The position numbers and the translations under genes are program-made. 64,000 nt of DNA. Source: JABMMZ01 sp044341025 (lineage in GTDB: Bacteria > Bacteroidota > Bacteroidia > NS11-12g > UBA955). Of the stretch, positions 43,917-51,557 are shown one piece after another. Numbering within the stretch: the first letter of the stretch is position 1; each line of letters begins with the position of its first letter. The notes under the pieces are model-generated. The model saw nothing but the letters and a program-made list of their open reading frames with translations, had not been told where the DNA came from and did no database searches. Location: contig JBIISM010000002.1 of NCBI GenBank assembly GCA_044341025.1, positions 62,001 to 126,000 of the forward strand. Reading direction: 5' to 3'.

Positions 43917-44390
43917 ATGATTTGGAGAAAATTAGGCGGCGATCAAATCGTACTGCCGATCAAGCAAGAAGTAGAACAAGCCATTTTGCGTGAACAAGCA
44001 AATGGAACACATTTGAAAGTTTGTATTGGCACAGATTCTCAAGTGAAGCGAAATATTGTTGAGTTTGCTACAGCTGTGGTTTTCATTCGTGAACACAGTG
44101 GCGGATTTATGTATTTTAATTCTTTCATTACTAAAAATCATTTTTCATTAAAGGAAAGAATGTTGTTGGAGGTGAGTAAATCGATAGAAATCGCTTATGA
44201 TTTGTGCTCTGTATTGGATGCCTATCATGTTGAAATGGAAGTTCATGCAGATATCAATACCGATCCAAATTTTAAAAGCCACGATTCTTTAAAGGAAGCC
44301 ATGGGGTATATAATAGGCATGGGCTTTACATTCAAAGCAAAGCCTGACGCTTTTGCCAGCAGTTATTGCGCCAACAAAGTGGTGCATTAA
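43917..44390 (+). CDS. YkuK-family (DUF458) RNase H-like protein
   Basis: A 157-residue protein of the YkuK/DUF458 family, predicted to have an RNase H-like fold. Typical features are the opening MIWRKLGG, CIGTDSQV (about residues 39-46), HADINTDPN (about 115-123) and the C-terminal GFTFKAKPDAFASSYCANKVVH. The activity is not established. It follows selD after about 140 AT-rich bases with no ORF and is convergent with era. Confidence 0.82.
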   Translation: MIWRKLGGDQIVLPIKQEVEQAILREQANGTHLKVCIGTDSQVKRNIVEFATAVVFIREHSGGFMYFNSFITKNHFSLKERMLLEVSKSIEIAYDLCSVLDAYHVEMEVHADINTDPNFKSHDSLKEAMGYIIGMGFTFKAKPDAFASSYCANKVVH

Positions 44391-44395
44391 GAAGC

Positions 44396-45271
44396 TTATT
44401 CTAGGTAGCCCCAGTGTTTGAGTTTCAATTCGTTTTTGCGCCAGTTTTCTTCCACTTTCACGCGCAAGTCTAAAAACACTTTTTTGCCGACAAACTTTTC
44501 AATGTCTTTCCGCGCTTCGGTGCCTATGCGTTTTATGCCTTCACCATTTTTGCCGACTATGATTCCCTTTTGAGAATCACGTTCAACAATAATATAAGCG
44601 TATATTTTGTCTATGTTTTGTTCTTCTTTGTAATCGTGAACAATTACTTCAGTGCTATATGGGATCTCTTGCTCGTATAGATTAAAGATTTTCTCACGGA
44701 TGATTTCACTGGCGAAAAAACGGGTGTTGCGGTCAGTTAACTGGTCTTTCGGATAAAAAGCTTCGTGTTCTGGTAAGTAAGAAGCAATTCTGTTTATGAG
44801 TGTTTGGGGATCCAAACCGTGCAAGGCAGAGATAGCGAAAACTTCTTTAGGATTTATAACAGCTGATAGCTCGTTAATGACTTTGCTTACTTCAGCTGGC
44901 GTAGACAAGTCAATTTTGTTGACAATTAACAATATGGGAGATTTAGCTGCAACAATCATAGCCAAATGTTCTTCCTTTAAATTGGGATTGCTAACATCGA
45001 CAAGAACAATTAAGACATCCGCATCGTCAATACTGTCTTTAACAGCGTGCATCATGCTTTCGTGCAATTTATAGGCCGGTTCAATAATGCCTGGGGTGTC
45101 AGACAAGACCATTTGGTATTCGTCTGTATTTATAATTCCTAAAATTCGGTGTCGTGTGGTACTTGCCTTAGGGGTAATGATACTTAATTGCTCGCCAACC
45201 AGGGCGTTGCTAAGAGTACTTTTACCAGCGTTCGGTTTTCCGATAATATTTACAAATCCTGCTTTATGCAT
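44396..45271 (-). CDS. era: GTPase Era
   Basis: Essential GTPase for maturation of 16S rRNA and the 30S subunit. From the ATG at 45271 it has 291 residues. G1 GKPNAGKSTLSNAL, G3 DTPGI, G4 NKID and G5 SALHG lie in the GTPase half. The C-terminal KH domain has GIIVGKNGEGIKRIGTEAR (about 230-248). A longer frame extends 44 codons upstream into rlmN, but the conserved start MHKAGFVNIIGKPN and the 10-base gap to rlmN fix the start. It is probably co-transcribed with rlmN. Confidence 0.95.
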   Translation of the reverse strand: MHKAGFVNIIGKPNAGKSTLSNALVGEQLSIITPKASTTRHRILGIINTDEYQMVLSDTPGIIEPAYKLHESMMHAVKDSIDDADVLIVLVDVSNPNLKEEHLAMIVAAKSPILLIVNKIDLSTPAEVSKVINELSAVINPKEVFAISALHGLDPQTLINRIASYLPEHEAFYPKDQLTDRNTRFFASEIIREKIFNLYEQEIPYSTEVIVHDYKEEQNIDKIYAYIIVERDSQKGIIVGKNGEGIKRIGTEARKDIEKFVGKKVFLDLRVKVEENWRKNELKLKHWGYLE

Positions 45272-45281
45272 GTTAATGGGT

Positions 45282-46370
45282 TTAAATTTTGTTTGCCAAT
45301 TGGCCACAAGCGGCATCAATGTCTTTGCCACGGCTGCGGCGAACATTGACAATAATACCAGCGGCTTCGACACGGCGACCGAATTCTGCAATTTTGTCGA
45401 CACTGCTTCCTTTGAAATTGGCCAATTCGATTGGATTGTATTCTATGAGATTGACTTTGCAAGGAACTTTCTTCGCAAATTTTATCAATTCATCTGCTTC
45501 TTCTTTGCCGTCGTTGGTGTCATTCATAACAGCATACTCCAAAGTGATTTTTCGTTTTGTTTTTTGGTAAAAATAATTCAATGCTTCTTGCAATTCTTCT
45601 AAAGGATTGCTGTCATTAATGGGCATAATGGCGCTTCGTTTGGCATTGTTTGCTGAGTGAAGTGACAGAGCAAGGTTAAATTTAACGCCATCATCACCTA
45701 GTTTTTTAATCATTTTTGCAATACCTGCAGTAGAAACAGTAATGCGTTGAGGTGACATACCCAAACCTTCTGGTTTTGTAATTTTTTCTATGCCAGACAT
45801 TACATTGTTGTAATTCAGCAAAGGCTCACCCATGCCCATGAAAACAATATTACTGAGAGGGATGTTATAGGTTTCTTTGGCCAATTTGTCTATCAACCAA
45901 ACTTGGTCGTAAATTTCAGCAGCATCAAGGTTGCGTTGGCGTTTAAGAAAACCAGTGGCGCAAAAAGAACAACTAAGGCTGCAACCAACTTGACTGCTAA
46001 CACAGGCGGTCATTCTTGTTTCTGTTGGGATGAGTACCCCTTCAATAATGGCATCATCGTGCAATTTGAAGGCCAATTTGATGGTTCCGTCATTACTCAC
46101 CTGCTGGGTTAAAACAGTTACAGAAAGAATACTGTAATTTTCGTGTAGCCAATTTCTGGTTTCTATTGAAAGGTTGCTCATTTCATCAAAAGAGCGAGCG
46201 CCTTTTTTCCAAAGCCATTCATAAGCTTGTTTTCCTCTAAAAGCAGGGTGTCCAGCGCTTACAAATTCTGCTTGCAAAGCTTCAAGGTTAAATGATCGGA
46301 TGTCTTTTTTAGTAATGCTCAAAATCTGCTGCAAAGATAGTTCAAAAGGAACGTATTTTAATGTTTGCAT
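45282..46370 (-). CDS. rlmN: 23S rRNA (adenine2503-C2)/tRNA (adenine37-C2) methyltransferase
   Basis: Radical-SAM methyltransferase modifying A2503 of 23S rRNA. The 362 residues include the N-terminal RNA-binding part (FRGKQAYEWLWKKG), the Cx3Cx2C iron-sulfur motif CSLSCSFC (about 118-125), VFMGMGEPLLNY, and the C-terminal VRRSRGKDIDAACGQL with the methyl-carrier Cys. A TTG four codons upstream is in frame, but the ATG at 46370 is the better start. era follows 10 bases downstream. Confidence 0.95.
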   Translation of the reverse strand: MQTLKYVPFELSLQQILSITKKDIRSFNLEALQAEFVSAGHPAFRGKQAYEWLWKKGARSFDEMSNLSIETRNWLHENYSILSVTVLTQQVSNDGTIKLAFKLHDDAIIEGVLIPTETRMTACVSSQVGCSLSCSFCATGFLKRQRNLDAAEIYDQVWLIDKLAKETYNIPLSNIVFMGMGEPLLNYNNVMSGIEKITKPEGLGMSPQRITVSTAGIAKMIKKLGDDGVKFNLALSLHSANNAKRSAIMPINDSNPLEELQEALNYFYQKTKRKITLEYAVMNDTNDGKEEADELIKFAKKVPCKVNLIEYNPIELANFKGSSVDKIAEFGRRVEAAGIIVNVRRSRGKDIDAACGQLANKI

Positions 46371-46516
46371 GAAATGCTTCAAATTGCTTTAGTTTTTTTG
46401 ACACATCCTTAAGTTGAAATTAGGATTTTAGGCAAGAAAATGGACGGGATTTTTTAAAAAAAACACTTGTTTGACCTTTGGTATCAAGGATTCTCTTTTC
46501 TGTTATTAAATTGTTT

Positions 46517-46546
46517 TTTGTAATTCTTTGAATTAACTTAATTTTG
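46517..46546 (+). promoter_or_regulatory. Promoter of carA
   Basis: TTTG (46517-46520), 18 bases, TAATTTTG (46539-46546). The -7 box ends 7 bases before the ATG at 46554, so almost no leader is expected. Confidence 0.5.
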
Positions 46547-46553
46547 CCCTTTG

Positions 46554-47636
46554 ATGAGTTCAACACAAGCAGTTCTGCTACTAAAAGACGGAACCTACTA
46601 TCAAGGCACAGCAGTAGGAAAAATTGGAACCACCACTGGCGAAATTTGTTTTAATACCGGGATGACCGGTTATCAAGAAGTCTTTACTGACCCTTCTTAC
46701 TTCGGCCAAATTCTAGTGGAAACCAATGTGCACATTGGCAATTATGGCGTAAGCAACAATGACATTGAATCTGACAATATTAAAATTGCTGGATTGGTTT
46801 GCAGTACGTTTGCCCACCACCATTCTCGTAAGATGGCTGTCAATAGTATTGATGATTATTTTATCAATAACCAAGTTGTCGGTATTCAAGACCTTGATAC
46901 ACGCGCCATCGTAAGACATGTGCGCGATAAGGGCGCAATGAATGCCATAATCAGCAGCGAGATTACAGATATCGAACAACTAAAAGCGATGCTTGCCGCT
47001 GTTCCAGATATGGAAGGCTTGGAGTTGTCGAGTAAAGTTAGTACACCAAACTTTTTCACCACGGGAGCAGATTCTGCTGCACATAGAGTTGCCGTTTTAG
47101 ACTTTGGAATCAAGAAAAATATTTTAAATTGTTTAAACGAACGCGATGTGTTTTGCGGCGTTTTTAATGCATACACAAGCGCAGCAGATATCTTAGCTTG
47201 GAAACCAGATGGTATAATGATTTCTAATGGACCTGGTGATCCAGCTTCTATGGATTATGCAGTAAAAACAATACAAGCAATATTGGGTGAACAATTGCCA
47301 ATGTTTGGAATTTGTTTGGGCAATCAACTGTTAGGTAGATCAATGGGTATTGAGACATTTAAAATGCACAATGGGCATAGAGGTTTAAACCACCCGGTTA
47401 AAAATATTATAACAGGTCATTGTGAAATTACCACACAAAATCACGGTTTTGCGTTAAGAGAAATTAACAACCCTGAGGTTGAAGTAACACATATCAATTT
47501 GAACGATAATACCATTGAAGGAATTCGTTTGAAAGGTAGAAAAGCGTTCAGTGTTCAGTACCATCCAGAGGCATCCCCAGGACCCCACGATTCAAGGTAT
47601 TTATTTGATGACTTCGTTCAAATGATGCAGAAATAA
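46554..47636 (+). CDS. carA: Carbamoyl-phosphate synthase small subunit
   Basis: Glutaminase subunit that feeds ammonia to CarB for arginine and pyrimidine synthesis. The 360 residues have the N-terminal CarA domain (FNTGMTGYQEVFTDPSYFGQI) and a class I glutamine amidotransferase domain with catalytic Cys in MFGICLGNQLLGRSMG (about 253) and His/Glu in VQYHPEASPGPHD (about 338). The usual GHQ after the Cys is GNQ here. An in-frame TTG lies one codon upstream, but ATG is preferred. carB is not in the window; eno follows after 50 bases. Confidence 0.94.
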   Translation: MSSTQAVLLLKDGTYYQGTAVGKIGTTTGEICFNTGMTGYQEVFTDPSYFGQILVETNVHIGNYGVSNNDIESDNIKIAGLVCSTFAHHHSRKMAVNSIDDYFINNQVVGIQDLDTRAIVRHVRDKGAMNAIISSEITDIEQLKAMLAAVPDMEGLELSSKVSTPNFFTTGADSAAHRVAVLDFGIKKNILNCLNERDVFCGVFNAYTSAADILAWKPDGIMISNGPGDPASMDYAVKTIQAILGEQLPMFGICLGNQLLGRSMGIETFKMHNGHRGLNHPVKNIITGHCEITTQNHGFALREINNPEVEVTHINLNDNTIEGIRLKGRKAFSVQYHPEASPGPHDSRYLFDDFVQMMQK

Positions 47637-47686
47637 TTTTAGCCCAAAACAAAAATTCATACAACACTACATTAATTTATTCTACT

Positions 47687-48976
47687 ATGTCACTAATCGC
47701 AGATATTAAAGCAAGACAAATTCTTGATTCAAGAGGGAATCCAACCGTAGAGGTTGATGTAATTACCGAAAACGGTTTGATGGGTAGAGCAGCTGTTCCA
47801 AGTGGAGCCAGCACTGGTATTCACGAAGCTGCTGAATTAAGGGATGAAGATAAAAATGTTTACCTTGGTAAAGGGGTATTAAAAGCCGTAAGCAATGTGA
47901 ACGATATTATTGCCAACGAACTTTTAGGTGCTTATGTGTTTGAACAAAACAGCATAGACCAAATGATGATTGATTTAGATGGTACGCCAAACAAATCAAA
48001 TTTAGGTGCTAATGCTATTTTGGCTGTTTCCTTAGCAGTTGCGAAAGCTGCAGCGCAAGAGAGTAACCAATCATTATACAGATACCTAGGTGGTGTAAAC
48101 GCCAATACATTGCCGTTGCCGATGATGAATATTTTGAATGGCGGAGCGCATGCAGACAATGCTATTGACTTTCAAGAGTTCATGGTTATGCCCACAAAGG
48201 CAGATACTTTTGCTGAATCACTGCAAATGGGGGTTCAGATTTTTCACAATTTAAAATCTGTTTTAAAAAGCAAAGGCTATAGCACCAATGTTGGAGATGA
48301 GGGTGGTTTTGCTCCGAATATACAATCGAACGAAGAAGCGATTGAAACCGTCTTAATGGCGATTGAAAAAGCAGGGTACAGACCTGGTGAAGATGTTTTT
48401 ATTGCTATGGACGCTGCAGTTAGTGAATTTTATGACGCTGAAAAGGGATTGTATGTATTCAAAAAATCTGACAAGAGACAATTGAGTTCAGAAGAAATGG
48501 TCGATTACTGGAAAACCTGGACATCTAAGTATCCAATCATTTCAATTGAAGATGGTTGTGCAGAGGATGATTGGGCCGGTTGGGCAAAATTAACCCAAGC
48601 CATAGGCAATAAAGTTCAGTTGGTTGGCGACGATTTGTTTGTTACCAATGTTAAGCGTTTACAAAGAGGGATAAGTGAAAATATTGCGAATAGTATTTTA
48701 ATTAAAGTCAATCAAATAGGCACATTAACTGAGACAATCGATGCCATTAATTTGGCAACACGCAATTCATACACCAATATTATTAGCCATAGAAGTGGAG
48801 AAACTGAAGATGCCACAATTGCAGATATTGCAGTTGCAATGAATAGTGGTCAAATTAAAACAGGAAGCGCGAGCAGAAGCGACAGGATGGCTAAGTACAA
48901 TCAGTTGCTGAGAATCGAAGAAGAGTTGGGCGCAAATGCACAATTCTTTGGTAAAACATTCAAATACATTCGTTGA
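47687..48976 (+). CDS. eno: Enolase
   Basis: Glycolytic enzyme converting 2-phosphoglycerate to phosphoenolpyruvate. The 429 residues start with IADIKARQILDSRGNPTVEVDV. Further marks are GAILAVSLAVAKAAA-like sequence near 110, MNILNGGAHADN, the metal ligands in IEDGCAEDDWAGW and LVGDDLFVTN, and SHRSGETEDATIADIAVA (about 368-385). It is followed by a clear terminator. Confidence 0.97.
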   Translation: MSLIADIKARQILDSRGNPTVEVDVITENGLMGRAAVPSGASTGIHEAAELRDEDKNVYLGKGVLKAVSNVNDIIANELLGAYVFEQNSIDQMMIDLDGTPNKSNLGANAILAVSLAVAKAAAQESNQSLYRYLGGVNANTLPLPMMNILNGGAHADNAIDFQEFMVMPTKADTFAESLQMGVQIFHNLKSVLKSKGYSTNVGDEGGFAPNIQSNEEAIETVLMAIEKAGYRPGEDVFIAMDAAVSEFYDAEKGLYVFKKSDKRQLSSEEMVDYWKTWTSKYPIISIEDGCAEDDWAGWAKLTQAIGNKVQLVGDDLFVTNVKRLQRGISENIANSILIKVNQIGTLTETIDAINLATRNSYTNIISHRSGETEDATIADIAVAMNSGQIKTGSASRSDRMAKYNQLLRIEEELGANAQFFGKTFKYIR

Positions 48977-48992
48977 GATATAAGATTACAAT

Positions 48993-49025
48993 AAAAAACT
49001 CAGGTTGAAAGGCCTGAGTTTTTTT
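48993..49025 (+). terminator. Intrinsic terminator of eno
   Basis: AACTCAGG (48997-49004) pairs with CCTGAGTT (49013-49020) around an 8-base loop, followed by a T run to 49025. An upstream A run makes it usable from the minus strand as well. Confidence 0.85.
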
Positions 49026-49100
49026 GTTTAATTGTATTTGAGTGGGCTTAGAAAGTTATGAAAAAATAGATTGTGATAAATCAGAATGCTGTATAAGCTG

Positions 49101-49128
49101 TTACACAGCAATAATTCTTGCTGTGTAA
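49101..49128 (-). terminator. Perfect hairpin after the 50-residue membrane protein gene
   Basis: 11-base perfect arms TTACACAGCAA (49101-49111) and complement (49118-49128) with a 6-base loop, 20 bases beyond the stop at 49148. No T run follows in either direction, so it may be a weak terminator, an mRNA-end stabiliser or a protein-binding palindrome. Confidence 0.4.
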
Positions 49129-49147
49129 AATGTGATTTCTTATCCTA

Positions 49148-49300
49148 TTAAATCCAATCCATAGCCATAGCCAATCCACCGACAGTTGTAGGAAGCGCTA
49201 GCCAGAAAGCTTCAGGAAGGAAAATCATCAAAACGGTGATGGTGATTAGAGATACTAAGAAAAGCATCCAATAAGCGGTTTTCGATTTTTTTTCAGACAT
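49148..49300 (-). CDS. Small two-helix membrane protein (50 residues)
   Basis: ATG-started frame with a charged start (MSEKKSKTAYW) and two hydrophobic helices (MLFLVSLITITVLMIFL and FWLALPTTVGGLAMAM) joined by a PEAFW turn, ending MDWI. The composition and layout are protein-like, and similar about 50-residue membrane proteins occur in Bacteroidota. Function is unknown. It lies between eno and the oxidase region on the opposite strand, with a hairpin behind it. Confidence 0.55.
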   Translation of the reverse strand: MSEKKSKTAYWMLFLVSLITITVLMIFLPEAFWLALPTTVGGLAMAMDWI

Positions 49301-49364
49301 TGATGTTTAAAAATTGATGTGCAAACCTACATATTTTTTAGTAAAAAATATTTTTTTTATTCTA

Positions 49365-49372
49365 TAAATTTG
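49365..49372 (+). promoter_or_regulatory. -7 box of the DUF4293 gene
   Basis: TAAATTTG fits TANNTTTG and ends 4 bases before the ATG at 49377. No spaced -33 TTG is seen in the A/T-rich sequence upstream. Confidence 0.4.
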
Positions 49373-49376
49373 CCAA

Positions 49377-49862
49377 ATGATACAACGTCAGCAATCCATC
49401 TATTTGTTTTTGATTTCTATAATTTGTTTGATAATGGCCTTAACAGATATCACTTTGTACAAGGGTAAGGCACTTCAAAAGGATGGTGCGTCAATCGATT
49501 ACAAGATAAATGCAATAAGCAGCACGCTAGGCTCCGAGAATTCTCAGAAAATAAGCAGATTTGAAATCCCGGTTTCCATGACCTTAGTGGCTTTATTGTC
49601 AATGGCTACAATATTTTTTTATGGCAATTTAAATAGGCAATTGACCTTGGTTACAGCCAATTTTGGTGCAATTGGCATTGTATTAATTAATGTCTACTTA
49701 ATAAAGGAGAGAATTGGCGTAACAAATGGAATCACATTTCAAGATTTGGGAATGAACTGGCCAATATTTTTGTTATTAGCCACATTAATTTTGAATTTTT
49801 TAGCTGTAAGAGGAATAAGGAAAGACCTTGATTTATTGGCATCTGCAGACCGTTTGAGATGA
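49377..49862 (+). CDS. DUF4293 membrane protein
   Basis: A 161-residue integral membrane protein with four predicted helices: about 7-23 (IYLFLISIICLIMALTD), 67-82, 89-106 and 128-145. The start MIQRQQSIYLFL is characteristic of the Bacteroidota-specific DUF4293 family, whose function is unknown. It is upstream of the cytochrome oxidase cluster on the same strand, but the oxidase has its own promoter box, so co-transcription is uncertain. Confidence 0.85.
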   Translation: MIQRQQSIYLFLISIICLIMALTDITLYKGKALQKDGASIDYKINAISSTLGSENSQKISRFEIPVSMTLVALLSMATIFFYGNLNRQLTLVTANFGAIGIVLINVYLIKERIGVTNGITFQDLGMNWPIFLLLATLILNFLAVRGIRKDLDLLASADRLR

Positions 49863-49943
49863 ATTTAATTTTGGACTGATTCTAAATAATAAAATTAATG
49901 GAAAAAAGGCAATAATTTTTTTAGATTATTTTGAAAATAACAA

Positions 49944-49951
49944 TAAATTTG
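49944..49951 (+). promoter_or_regulatory. -7 box of the cytochrome oxidase cluster
   Basis: TAAATTTG fits TANNTTTG, 42 bases before the ATG at 49994. It lies inside the longer open frame of subunit II (open from 49931), which supports the later start. Confidence 0.45.
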
Positions 49952-49993
49952 CCGCAACTTAAACATAGACCAACAAAGCAAGTACAAGTTAGA

Positions 49994-51526
49994 ATGAAAC
50001 CATTTTTAAAATTCACTTTCAAATTGACACTGGCGCTAGTTATCCTAACAGGAGCAGCCTTTTTCATGAGCAAATCAATTGATATCAAAGGGATATCAAC
50101 CGAACAACTCAGTGCTGCTAAGCCGTTTTTTGGAGCAGACGAATACGCATACGAAGCGCCAAAAGCCGATACTGCAGATTCAGCCATATCTTCAAAAGTA
50201 AACTGGGCAATTCTTGGATTTACGATCTTAATGGTATTGGTTTTAGCCAATGCGTTTGATATCAGCAAATACACAGCTAAAATTACGGGTCGCGAAACTG
50301 TTAATCAAAACAACGTAAACAAATGGACAATGTTGATTTTCATGGTCGTTGGATTAATTGCGACAATTTGGGAATACAGCGCTCATGGAAAGCTTATTTT
50401 ATTGAACGACTCTGCGAGTGCCCATGGTGTTGATTATGATAGCATGTTTACGATGACCTTAATTGTAACATCTATTGTGTTTTTTGCTACTCAATTTTTG
50501 TTGTTTTGGTTTTCATTTAAGTATGCACACAAAGATGGTCAGAAGGCTTTGTATTTAGCCCACAACAACCGATTAGAGGTGTTTTGGACCATCATCCCTG
50601 CTATTGTTTTAACCTTATTGGTGTTAAGAGGACACCAAACTTGGCGATCTGTAGTTTATGCTGAGGAGAACCACAATGGTAAAATTCACAACATAGAGAT
50701 ATTTGCATATCAATTCGGATGGAAAGCTAGATATGCTGGTGATGATGGCATCATGGGTATAGCTGACTACAAGTTTATCTCAGGTAAAAACGAATTGGGT
50801 TTGGCATTCAAGCCAGAAGTTGATTCTTTAATTGTTGAGTTAAAAGCCCAGATTGAGGGAGAAAAAATCGTTATAAATGACATTAAAAGTGGAGCAGCAT
50901 TGGCAGCTTTAAAAAGCAGTTTTGCTGAAGTTGAAAATTTGAGAGACTACAAAAACATGGAGTCTATTCAAAAAGAAATTGAGTCCTTAAATAACGGTGA
51001 AAAATTGGATGAAGCAGAAGCTTCAATCAAAAGAAAAACCAAACAAATTGAGCGTATATTAGCAATTCAAAATAACAGCAAACAATTCGCGTCTACATTC
51101 AATGGTGCTGCAAATGACGATGTGATAACCCAAGAAATTCATATTGCTATAGACACTTTAGTTACTTTTAATTTTAGATCGAAAGACATTATCCATAGTG
51201 CTTGGTTGCCTCACATGAGAGCGCAAATGAATGTGGTTCCTGGTATGCCAACCAAATTCACTTTCCGCCCTACTAAAACATCTGTAGAAGCAAAGAAAGA
51301 ATTCGGTGAAACTTTTGAATACTACCTATACTGCAACAAAATTTGTGGCGTATCTCACTACAACATGAAAATTAAGGTTGTAGTTGAATCACAAGCAGAG
51401 GTTGATGCTTGGTTAGCTACACAACAACCTGCTTTTATTAAAAAGCCTATTGTAGTTCCTGCTATTATGAACAACAGTGACACAGCGACGCAAGCCGATA
51501 AGACAAAAAAATTGGCCATTAATTAA
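49994..51526 (+). CDS. coxB: Cytochrome c oxidase subunit II (CuA)
   Basis: Electron-entry subunit of an aa3/caa3-type oxidase. From the ATG at 49994 it has 510 residues: a leading membrane segment (5-27), three further helices (about 56-74, 90-110 and 135-160), then the periplasmic cupredoxin domain. CuA ligands are in YLYCNKICGVSHYNM near residue 440. A helical insertion of about 110 residues (around 265-375, SIQKEIESLNNGEKLDEAEA) interrupts the domain; similar inserts are known in Bacteroidota homologues. The frame is open 21 codons upstream, but the MKPFLKF start gives a proper membrane segment and lies after the -7 box. Confidence 0.92.
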   Translation: MKPFLKFTFKLTLALVILTGAAFFMSKSIDIKGISTEQLSAAKPFFGADEYAYEAPKADTADSAISSKVNWAILGFTILMVLVLANAFDISKYTAKITGRETVNQNNVNKWTMLIFMVVGLIATIWEYSAHGKLILLNDSASAHGVDYDSMFTMTLIVTSIVFFATQFLLFWFSFKYAHKDGQKALYLAHNNRLEVFWTIIPAIVLTLLVLRGHQTWRSVVYAEENHNGKIHNIEIFAYQFGWKARYAGDDGIMGIADYKFISGKNELGLAFKPEVDSLIVELKAQIEGEKIVINDIKSGAALAALKSSFAEVENLRDYKNMESIQKEIESLNNGEKLDEAEASIKRKTKQIERILAIQNNSKQFASTFNGAANDDVITQEIHIAIDTLVTFNFRSKDIIHSAWLPHMRAQMNVVPGMPTKFTFRPTKTSVEAKKEFGETFEYYLYCNKICGVSHYNMKIKVVVESQAEVDAWLATQQPAFIKKPIVVPAIMNNSDTATQADKTKKLAIN

Positions 51527-51557
51527 TTTTTATTCCATTAAACAGACATTTACAACA

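Noticed and set aside
45272..45403. 44-codon N-terminal extension of Era
   Set aside because: It lies within rlmN in another frame, and Era proteins start at the HKAGFVNIIGKPN segment.
49931..49993. Longer N-terminus for oxidase subunit II
   Set aside because: A TAAATTTG promoter box lies inside the extension and the later ATG begins a normal membrane segment.
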